Assembly: GCA_020055645.1 (NCBI GenBank)
Contig: CM034546.1
Span: 14,694,001-14,758,000 of the forward strand
DNA: 64,000 nucleotides
Source: Tomocerus qinae
Taxonomy: Eukaryota > Arthropoda > Collembola > Entomobryomorpha > Tomoceridae
Direction of reading: 5' to 3'
The stretch's first letter is position 1, and each line of letters opens with the position of its first letter. The notes beneath the pieces were generated by a model. That model worked only from the letters and a program-made list of their open reading frames with translations. It did no database searches and had not been told where the DNA came from. The translations under genes and the position numbers were made by a program. This document shows, in pieces, positions 10,540-20,017 of the stretch.

Positions 10540-13064
10540 CTAACGATTACAGAGCTCTGGCTTTTTACAATGTACTATACGACATTTTACACAACGTACA
10601 GAAGTACATGCTACACACAATTTAATAATGTAACTTTTTATAGAATTTTTTAAATGTTTGCAACTTGTGACTACTTTGACATAAAAAGCAACAACCATTA
10701 CTTTTAAAGCTACTCGAACTTCCCATAAGAAAGCCACTGTAAATGTTGATGCAATACAGGCAACAATGTAAAATATTGTGGAAATATTCGAATTGTTAAA
10801 TGTTAAAGCCCGTGGATGGTAATCCCAACATGTTTTGCATTTGGTATAATTCATGTCTTTGAGATACTGCACCCATAAATGATAAAGGCCCGAATGATCT
10901 AGAATATACATTCTTTGCTTCAAGAATGCAGTAAACAATGGAATATTCTCGCTATCAAATCCATACATTATGGGGAATGTTAGAAAAGAGTTTTACTCTT
11001 TACCATAGTACAATTGGTTTTTTGGTTCAATGCCTCCATTTTCTGGATTCCAGTAAGAGTCATTCAGAAGTCGATGTAAAATGGAACTTCTGAGAATCAA
11101 GACTGAGTTGTTGCATTGGGCTATCCATTTGTTTGCAGTTGTATAAGGAAATCCAGGAGGGAATTTGTGAGTTTTATTAATATTTTCAATTACTGTAGTG
11201 GTCTTCGCGTCCCCTATATTTTTGTAAGTCTTATAAACGTCTCCTAGCCTATGCACCAACTTAAAAGGACTAGGAAATATTAGGTCCAATTTATTATATA
11301 CCTGAACAGCTGACTCAACTGTACTTTGATTTTCATGATGAAAATAGATTAGATTATTAGTTTTGTACAATTGATGCCTACATTTTTTGGGATGCGCATA
11401 AGTGTTATTTGTTCGATAACAATAGAAGTTCGCTAGGATGTTTGCCCGCGTAAACAAAGGAATTTTAAATGGATACAGCTCATTAGCGCCCCACAGCTCA
11501 CCAAAAGAACTAAATCCAGATAGGTTGGCGAATTCTTCGATCGATTGGATTCGTTTCACTGGCGGCGGTTCAACTAAATCAGTGATTACAATTCCCTTGT
11601 AGCAGTTAGTGATTACAATGAACATTAGCAGCAAAGGACCGATGACTAACTTGAGCCAAATCGCTTTCTCAGCCTTTACTGAAAGAGAGTAACTGACTTC
11701 CAATAAATAGGCATAACAAATCATAATAAACGGAATGTTTTCACTCTTTTTACAATACACAACTCCGTGAACAAAGCCAATCACGAAAATAATAGTGATA
11801 ATGATGGCCAACCAAGCATGCAAGTCAAATGGTCGAATATATCCATAGAAGGAGAGGCGTGGGTCTTCCAGAATGACACAGGAAATAAAGTTAAAGGACT
11901 CAGTCATTGTTGTAATCATGGTTTTGTGTGGGCTGGCATCGAATTCATAAAAAGAGTCTGTCTGGAAAAACATCTTAATCATATAAGGTCGTTCTTTGTC
12001 GTCAAAACAACCATATGGTATACTTCCAGTGCTTACCAACATAGTGGAGTTTGGAAAATCTTCGAAAATGATCGAAAATATTGGAAGTGCAGGGCTACTT
12101 ACCATACTCATATCATATGTTAAATAGGCTTGCAACCACGGATACCCACAAAAATAATCAGCTCCCAATTTTTGTGAACTATAAGCATTTTTATCTCTAA
12201 TATGCAACAAAAACGTTTCTGCAAAACTGCTAATCTTCATAAAACTTTGTACAGCTAATCCGCGTGTAAACTGTCCAAAACAATCGATTTGCAAGAATAC
12301 AGGGACAATATCATAACTGTGGGATGGAATTTTTGACTGTTCTGGTTCTGCATGAGGACAAACTAAATAGATACCTGTGTCCTCATTGTCCGACGAAGAC
12401 AATAAAAGCCATGGTTTTGACAGAAAAAGACGACGTAATAATCTTCCTTTGTGCTTAACGTTGATCGTTCCATCAAAAAAGAAATCCGGATTTGATTTAG
12501 CCGACTCTAGGATGTGTTTGTCTACGATTGTATAGACAGCCGAATTTTCTCCAAAACTGTACCATTTCCGTTGGTATATATAATTTTGTCTGTCTAGAAA
12601 TTCTTCTTTGGTGGTAACTTCACTGGTATGAATAATTAGCATCTTATCCATAAAATATCTCTCATTAAAATTGACAATGATATGAATTAAACAATTTAAA
12701 CGACTTATTGGGTTTGGAGTTGGTATAAATAAGTTTTTTTGGTGTAAGCTGACCGACAGTCTTCAAACATTGTTACATAGTACCCTCCTTTTTCGAACAT
12801 ATAATTATGAGGAATGCAATATCTCTCGCCGTCTTTAAAATTCAACTTTGTAATTACAAAAGGACTATTGATTCCTTGCACTTCATTACTTAACGAATCC
12901 TCTCGTGAAGTGACGACATCATTCTGCTGCCATATCAGGTTAACGTAGCAATTGTTTTCTAATTGCACTACCTCGGACAATTTCCATCCTAGAGATAATT
13001 TAGCAAGTATAAACGCAGAAAATAAAAGTCGTGTTAATGCTTTATGAACTGAATGATAATTCAT
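10540..13064 (-). pseudogene. IR-B: broken ionotropic-receptor-like gene
   Basis: This is a close paralogue of IR-A and IR-C, with the same signal peptide, M1, pore loop, M3 (NCYKGIVITDLVEPPP) and M4. There are two lesions. First, near 12730 the A-run of the coding strand is one base shorter than in IR-C (T7GG against T9G on the plus strand), which shifts the frame after about codon 112. Second, at 10993-10995 a GAA codon of the paralogues is TAA, after which the same frame continues open to 10540. The three open segments are 13064-12705, 12651-10993 and 10968-10540. The substitution argues for true decay. The homopolymer change alone could be a sequencing error. The promoter core and AATAAA are retained. 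Confidence 0.8.
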
Positions 13065-13102
13065 GTTAATTAACAGTTAGCAAGAATCGGTGTCACAAAA
13101 GT

Positions 13103-13120
13103 CACAATTCTTATAAGTTC
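13103..13120 (-). promoter_or_regulatory. Conserved TATAAG core promoter of IR-B
   Basis: The minus strand reads GAACTTATAAGAATTGTG, nearly identical to the IR-C core. It lies about 46 bases before the conserved ATG. Confidence 0.5.
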
Positions 13121-14400
13121 CTTTAATATAACACATACAATCTATTCTTTGTATATTTTAGAAGATTTTCCAAATTAGACACATTTTGATTTTCTTTTTC
13201 TGATTATCTATTTTTCTAGCCTACCTGTTTATTTTTGGTTTTATACAGCAAAAATAAACAGAATTCGAACTGGTATCTATAAGCACAAAATCACTGTTAG
13301 AAAATATGCAGGACTATTGCAATTTAATATTTAGTAACTTATAATAATTTACCTCGTAACATCTATCAAATTCACTAGTGATATGGTTTTATCCACAACT
13401 ACCCAACTTTTTGGATGGTGACAACACAAGTGACATAAACTTGCGTAAATAGTTCATTACTTGATCCGTTTTTCACTGTGTATGAAAAAAGCCAAATTAC
13501 AATAGGGTTTGTAAAATAGCAGGATAGGAAATTTTAACTTACAATAATGTTCCTTTATGGAATCAAAAAATTATAAAATATCAATACATTAAAGGTAGGT
13601 ATAAATCCGATATAATAAAGTCTGAAGATTTTGAGTACAAGTAACAAAGTGTGTCAATTCTTGACGTATCACAGCTGTATATTAACCCCGCGTAGCTATA
13701 TTATATGATTTTCTAGAAAGCTCTAAATCTGCTTGCTGTAGGCCTCGTATAGAATAAGTACTCCATTATTTAACCAAACACTTAAGGAAAATCAGTTGTA
13801 TAAATTATTCATTGTCGTGTTTGCTTCTCATTGTTCATTTTCGACATGAAAACGTGGCCATCCAATTTTAATAGGAGACTATGCGAAGCAATTGATTATT
13901 GTATTTATATAACATATCATGCGAGTAGCCGTCTGTAAATTGTAAATCTTTGGTTTCACATTTCAATGTCTACTCAGCCTTCAGCGATTGTATGCCAGAG
14001 AGAGTAAACATATAAAATATTTAAAGACATTGTAGAAATTTAAGTAATTCACTTATTATTATTAATAATTAATCCTTGCCAACGTGATCTTTCACGTGTT
14101 ATTTGTATAACTTATGTGTATTTAATTCTTAGCCTAAGTAGACACCTTAAAATAATTGCATTTAACGGATGCGGTTATTATGTTACTTATGGCATACATA
14201 CTTTCGTAATAATTAAAGTTGGAGATTAGAATTGAAGAAGGTCATATTTATTTGATTTATTATTGTCCTCAAACCAATGCGTTGAAATTTGTATTTTTTA
14301 TTCAGTATAGGTAAAATCTAATTGTCTAGAATCAAAGATGATTTTTTTGTCCCAGAAAATTAGAGATAAATTTAAATTGAATGTATGAGTGAAAGGTCGG
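13121..14400. repeat. 5'-flank block of the IR-B unit
   Basis: This block is homologous to 4413-5470 plus 6341-6660 and to 46143-47720. It lacks the 860-base insertion of the IR-A copy. No coding region is seen. Confidence 0.65.
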
Positions 14401-15261
14401 TTTGCGTTTCAGACCTCATAATTGAAAATGTTCTCCATTTTTCAAAATCTTTTAGTCAGATGAAATGTAATCTAATTATTGTATAGTACAAAGTAGCCCA
14501 GTAACAACGTTAGTGTACCTTTCTCCAACCCTAAAGAAAAAGCAATTACATTAAAAGAGGTCGTTGGTATCTAAAAGAGAGATGAGTTAACACTTTCCTT
14601 TATAAATTTAGTGTAGTTTTACCTATAGTATGTAAAACATAATAGAAAATAAAATATTTACACCCAAATGTGAACTAGAAAGAGAAAGTGACAAATAAAG
14701 TATATATAGGAACCTACGTCGTCGATATATATACCTAGATTTAATGCTTTCAAGTTAGCATGTTACAAACTCATTGCCAAGTCAATTAATTTGGGTTTAT
14801 TATCAAAATAGCAAATGGTAGTAGAACTGTTTACGAAATAGATGAGATTTTATCGACTGAATATTATTGCAGACTGCAATGTAGTACCTATCAAATGATA
14901 TCATTCAACAATTTCCTTCTAAAAATGATTTTAAATCTGTGATGGAATACCACCCAGAAATTAATTCTTCGCGCAGTAAACTTTTAAATGCCAGGGAAAA
15001 CTGTCGGTGCCTGGAATTTTCTGTAGCTTCCTGTTTATGAGAAAAACGACTACAAAAATTGAGCGCATGTAAAATTGTGGGTCAGAGTAGAAATCTAGTA
15101 GCTTGCGCTGTTTCCGCTTTAAATTGGATGTACAACAATGCATGCATCCATCGTTGAATTATAAAAGATAAAGACGTTGTATTCATATGCATATAACAAA
15201 AATTTTGCTTCAGTTAAATGTCCTTCGCCCCAAATTTAGAAATTAAGTAGATGATTAGGGG
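14401..15261. other. Intergenic, no recognised gene
   Basis: The sequence is AT-rich. A minus-strand open frame at 14961-15143 (60 codons) has no recognisable feature. Nothing else is supported. Confidence 0.5.
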
Positions 15262-15480
15262 CCCTATTATGAAAAGCAATTTTCTGCTATTATGAAAAGT
15301 CAAATAATTAAATTTATATATTCGGTTAGTTTGGGAACAATGGACTGCATTTTAACATATGGTTAACCAATGTTCTAGTTTAATTTTGTTTTATGTTTGA
15401 TACATAGGCCATCTAGTGTTAGATTACACAGCTATAATTATTACTGCAAATACAATTTAAAAAATTTAATAACACTTATT
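15262..15480 (+). pseudogene. Relic of the 3' end of a GR gene
   Basis: From TATTATGAAAAGTCAAATAA to CATATGGTTAA this stretch matches the last coding bases and 3' flank of the GR gene at about 35262-35400: same order, same stop region, and the same TTTAATTTTGTTTT stretch after the stop. The encoded ending resembles IYSVSLGTMDCILTYG. Upstream exons are absent here, so it is a truncated duplicate. It is the only GR sequence in the IR array. Confidence 0.6.
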
Positions 15481-16260
15481 GTTAGTATAATAAGTTTAAT
15501 AGTGTAAATAAATGCAAACTATGAGCCATAAGCAATAATACTAACTAATGACTCAAACAAAATAGAGTAATAAACAATTGCAAACGGAAAAATACTATAG
15601 AAGAAAGGTTTATCTTGAATTCGGCCAACTGACCCCAACTGACTTAGCAAAAAGTAATCATTTTTTCTACGAAAATTATATTATGGCTTGATTATCATAA
15701 ATATTTCATCACTGCAACGCAAAATGCTGTTCATTATTTTTTAAACAGTAACAAATATTCCTATTTACATGAAATGTCATCTCCTAATAACTCTTTAGTA
15801 GTAGGCCCAGAAACCACGTTGGAGGATCTTTCTCCGTAAATAAATCATATTAGGGATAGTAATGTACAAGCAAGAGCACAAAACGATGCTTTCGACATGC
15901 ACCTTTCATATACCAGTGCAATGTGAATTATTAAAGGTTTTCAGTCTATGATTCTTTGAAATGAAGAGCTGGCATTTCTCGGTGTATATAAACATTGCAA
16001 ACCACAGCAAATAAAGTACATTGAAGTGTGTTTCTATAGTAAAGCGTTTTACCTGAAATTAATTTTCCAACTTTGTACACCCACATTTTGCAGTGTGACT
16101 AATTAGTAATTACCTACACCGACTTGTTTGATATTTTTAAGTAGGGACCACCTTACTCTAATAATACAAAGGATTGCTGCAGATATTATATAATTCTCGA
16201 TACGAAATAGTCATATTATAAATCTACGCCAATTTACTAGAAGTCTTTTAATATGAATAT
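15481..16260. other. Intergenic; second half shared with the IR-B 3' flank
   Basis: No gene is seen. From about 15850 the sequence follows 9560-9915, including CAAAGGATTGCTGCAG. Confidence 0.6.
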
Positions 16261-16452
16261 CGTTCCTTAAGGAACCATTTAGCCTAAAACCACTTTTCGT
16301 TTTGTAAAAAATAGCCTAAATCCATTTTTTGTTTTGTATGTACAAAATAGCCTAAACACCGTGAAAGGTGTCTAGGCTATGGAAATAGGCTATTGTCTAT
16401 TTTGTACACAAAACGAAAAGTGGTTTTAGGCTAAATGGTTCCTTAAGGGACG
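16261..16452. mobile_element. Palindromic MITE (192 bp)
   Basis: The TIRs are about 50 bases long: CGTTCCTTAAGGAACCATTT at the left and its near-perfect reverse complement at the right (one mismatch near the tip). Flanks are ATAT on both sides. The paralogous locus near 9921 reads GAATATATTG with no insert. The exact target duplication is ATAT or TA. The interior repeats TAGCCTAAA and TAGGCTAT motifs and has no coding capacity. Confidence 0.85.
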
Positions 16453-16506
16453 ATATACTGTATTAAGCATGCACGTAAACGTAGCCGGACAAATTGTAAT
16501 ACACTA

Positions 16507-16698
16507 TACCCAGACCAACACTGGTTGAATCCAACTCTGATTGGAGAAACCTTATCAACTTGTAACAACAATCATCAGCTGCCAAGCTATTTCATTCTTT
16601 GGCACCGAATTTTATTCAAAGTCTAAATACGAATTTTAAACAAAATTTTTTTTACCCTTTTTACCACTTACCAGTGGTAAGTGGCATTTTGTACACTG
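16507..16698 (-). mobile_element. Fragment of the GTGTACAAAATTTACC element family
   Basis: This fragment matches part of the elements at 54530-55115 and 61376-61868 (GGTTGAATCCA, CATCAGCTGC, TTTCATTCTTTGGCACCGAA) and ends in a TIR reading CATTTTGTACACTG. It lies inside a region (about 16511-17091) that is absent from the IR-B flank. Confidence 0.65.
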
Positions 16699-17097
16699 TC
16701 CTCAAAGTCTAACGGTGACAAGCCATTTTATCAAAAAACGACGAGAAACTGGTAGATCAACAGTCTATTGATATAGTGCAATTGGATTACGCTTCTGCAA
16801 AAAGTTGACTGCCAACCAACTTACGAAAATCATAAACATAATCAGAAGGGAAGGATTATTTAGGCAGCATAAAGACAAAAATCTGTGGCGCAGAATCAGA
16901 TAATGTAAATGAGCAATCTGAAGAGCAATCAAATCATAAAGTGTTAAGACCCTTCAGATTTATTCTAAATGTAAGAAAATCGCAATCTTAAAGTCAGAAT
17001 CCAATGGAAAGAGGAAATGTAGGCACCATAAACTCACAAAGGTTGAAGGAAGGGGAGAATCATAGGAGCAATCCACTAGTATAATAACGGCTATATA
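16699..17097. other. Unassigned insert in the IR-C 3' flank
   Basis: This sequence is absent from the homologous position near 9980, where ACTTTATATAACAGTCC is continuous. No coding region or terminal repeat was recognised, and it may be the other half of the element fragment to its left. Confidence 0.4.
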
Positions 17098-17397
17098 ACA
17101 GTCCTAAAATCGATTAAATTATAAATTGACATTGACTAATAAACCACGAATAAATTAATTACACCGCAATATATAATAAAGTATTTCGCTATCATGAAAC
17201 ATTTCAAGAATACTGTGCTATTAACTATTCGTCATTTTTAACTCCCATTGGCCCATAGGAGGATACAAAACCGAATAGTCGAATCCTTATCAAAGTTTAT
17301 TCCCAGCAACTTTTTACACGTAACATCAAGCGAGGTTTGTATTAGGGTCCTTTGACATTTAAATGTCTACTCAAACTTTAGTTAGAGTGGATGTGTA

Positions 17398-17542
17398 CAA
17401 GGCCGCAGCCAGAAAAAAATTTCAGAGGGGGAACGGAGAAAAAATAAAAATGTTGCGATTTTGGCGATTTAAGACAAAAATTTCGATTTCGGGGGGGGGG
17501 GGGCGGGGCACGTGCCCTGGTGCCCCCCTCGCTGCGGCCTTG
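17398..17542. mobile_element. hAT-like MITE, CAAGGCCGCAGC termini (145 bp)
   Basis: The termini are CAAGGCCGCAGCCAG and GCTGCGGCCTTG (reverse complement CAAGGCCGCAGC). The flanks GATGTGTA (17390-17397) and AATGTGTA (17543-17550) form an 8-bp target duplication with one mismatch. The empty site is seen near 145-155 (ATATGTGTAAATAAG). The interior carries a G-run followed by CCCC-rich sequence. Confidence 0.85.
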
Positions 17543-17832
17543 AATGTGTAAATAAATGATAAAGACTTCGCTTAACCCATCCGTTACGGAATTATTTTTT
17601 TTGAGGCTCGGATTTGATATTTCAGTATCACACTACTTTGGGGTAGAGAAACATTTTTTACATTGATCATATGATTGAAATCTGCAAAACCCCCGAGATA
17701 ATACCCGTTACCATATGGCAACGCTAGGAACATGTGGGTTCAAAAATAAATGTTACGTAAAATGTGGAATAAATATAATTCATGGCGAATGTGTTCAGAA
17801 ATCGACTAAAATATGACATTTATGAAGATCAG

Positions 17833-18012
17833 CAAGCATGCATCCAGTAGGGGGCGGGGTGGCCGCAGCGCCCCACCCCTAAATCTAAGAAAAGAGAAGA
17901 TTTTTTCCAGGAAAAAGCCAAAAATAGCAAAAAATTTTCGTGCATTGCGCGAATGTCTCATTTTACATTATTTTTGTTTGCGCCCCCCTTTAAATTTCTG
18001 GATACGTGTCTG
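17833..18012. mobile_element. hAT-like MITE of the CAAGCACGTATCCAG family (180 bp)
   Basis: The termini are CAAGCATGCATCCAG and CTGGATACGTGTCTG, close to the element at 58733-58918, with the same right subterminal CCCCCCTTTA sequence. The flanking 8-mers match only in part, so the copy is old or was rearranged after insertion. It lies nested in the piggyBac-like element. Confidence 0.65.
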
Positions 18013-18589
18013 GAAAGCAGCAAAGCATTTTTCGCGCAAACCGACGTCCCACTTCTTGCACATCTCAGGATTTTTGTTCACATCGTCATATTTTATTGTC
18101 GACCGTCTGTGCAGCGTAAAACTCATCTGAACATTTGTAAGCTTGGTAAAACCAACGACATCAACTATTGATAGCGTATCCAGAGTCTGCCTAGTCCCGT
18201 GAAACCTAACCCATCCCAACCCTTTCGACTCCCTTCCAAGGGATACTTCAACAGAAGGGGGACTGGATTTAGGCAGCGGAATCTCGTTATCCCAATTGTC
18301 CCCGTTGCGTCTGTCTCCGACGTTGCACCCGTGGCCCCAAGTTTGGTCACTTAACCTATTACCTTAATTTATTTCCCTCGCTGCCTCAAGTGTTTCCAAT
18401 GTGCATTCCAATCCATGGATTTGTTGCCCCACCTGCCCCCAAGATAGTGCACATATACTACTATTTACTACGCTTGGGGCGACGGCGGCAACGAATTTAA
18501 TAGATTAGATAGGTACATTAGATTAATATAAAAGTACTTGGAATAACGGGAAAAAATTAATGTAATAAGTTAAGTGGCCAAACTTGGAG

Positions 18590-18850
18590 CAACGATGGAG
18601 GGGGCAATTGGGGCAACGTGATCGATGCCTAAATTCAACCTAAAAGTGGTTCGGAGGGGGTGAATATGGGTGGGGATTTGTTCAATGGGTCGATATCTAT
18701 CCAAATCTAGTGGAATCTCACTTTGCCCCAACCTCCCCACCCACCTTCTAGGGGGTGGGGAGATTAGGAGCGTGACCTCCAGGTCATTTCGATAAAGAAT
18801 CGATGAAACATTTAGGGTCATGACTAAATATAGTGAGATATAGAGGTGGT
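18590..18850. mobile_element. Partial copy of the fold-back family
   Basis: The right half (AGGTCATTTCGATAAAGAAT, GATGAAACATTTAGGGTCA, GAGATATAGAGGTGGTTTGG) matches the right arm of the fold-back element at 19431-19735. The left arm is not clearly present. No gene is present. Confidence 0.5.
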
Positions 18851-19430
18851 TTGGTACTAACTGTCACACACGGCTTGCTGCACTCATATCATCCTAGAGT
18901 ATCCAAATGGTAACACTGACGCTTGCAGCGACACAGCGCTCAAAGCGTTTTGTGAATTTTGATATTTAGTCTATCTCAGATAATTATGGATACTGAAAAC
19001 TCATTCTAACCACTAACAAGGATAACATTATTTCCCACTTCGTATATATTAATTTTTGAAAAAAAAATCCTTAATTTTGCAGATAAGATTCGGATGCATA
19101 AATTCGAAATTTCATAAAAAATCGAAGAAGGGAGAAAATTTGATACTTTTTTGTAAAATGTAGAAGGACATGCATTAGTGATGATTCATAAGTGGCGGCA
19201 TGCATTTATTAAATCTTGTCTACAAAATAAAAATATTTGAATTAAATGTCCTTGACTGTTACCATATGGTTACCGTAGTAAGGAACGGGTTAAATATAAA
19301 ACACCACTTCTACTGCATACTGAATAAAACAACTACTTTCTGTAGAAAGATTATTGGAACAATATGACTAACAACAATGAACTTCGAGAAAGGTATTTTT
19401 TATTCACATGCAGTAGCCCCCATGATCAAG

Positions 19431-19735
19431 AGTCCGAAGCCAACTCTATATCTCGGAATATTTAGACATGACCTCCCAATTTCTTAATCGGATCTTTATC
19501 GGACATGACCTAGAGGTCACGTTTACACCCTCCCCTAAACCTCCAACCTAAATGAAATAAACTTAATAACCGATTTTAGGTCCAAAACCGGTGGAATGTC
19601 ATTTTCCTCATACCCCCGTCGGGGGTGGGGAGGGTGTAAACGTGACCTTCAGGTCATGTCCGGTAAAGATCCGATGAAACATTGGGGGGTCATGTCTAAA
19701 TCTTCCGAGATATAGCCGTGGCTTGGGACTCCAAC
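19431..19735. mobile_element. Fold-back element with about 120-bp arms
   Basis: The left arm runs from AGTCCGAAGCCAACTCTATA and the right arm is its imperfect reverse complement ending GCTTGGGACTCC. Both arms include a TTTAGACATGACC stretch and GGTCACGTTTACACCCTCCCC. The IR-B flank near 10230-10290 lacks it. It is non-coding. Confidence 0.7.
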
Positions 19736-20017
19736 TAAGCATCCCTAGTAACCACACATATTAGATACATTACTGCTGCTAAATCTGTCGAGTACAAGTA
19801 CAACAATGATTGCAAGAGAGAATTTACCGTGTAATGTGCATTTAATTATATTTGCTGCAAAAGGATGCGAATTGTGAATGCAATGCTTTGCGATGAATAT
19901 TTTATGCGAAATGCCAATTTTATTACAATTTATTGTCCGTACGTTCCTTTAACAATAGAACTTATCGTGGAGCTTTATAGCTGTTACATTAAAATTGCAC
20001 AACTAACGATTACGGAG

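Larger units (their letters stand above)
17578..19289. mobile_element. piggyBac-like non-autonomous element
   Basis: The element is flanked by TTAA on both sides (17574-17577 and 19290-19293). The inner ends are CCCATCCGTTACGG at the left and, as reverse complement of the right, CCCGTTCCTTAC. TTAA targets with CCC-type ends are the hallmark of the piggyBac superfamily. The homologous unit near 170 reads CTTCGCGAAAATATCAGC without the insert. About 1.7 kb long, it has no transposase-length frame and holds a nested MITE (17833-18012) and part of a fold-back family (about 18590-18850). Confidence 0.7.

Noticed and set aside
11767-12123. 118-codon plus-strand frame
   Set aside because: Antisense shadow of IR-B. 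Similar plus-strand frames occur opposite the other IR genes at the same places.
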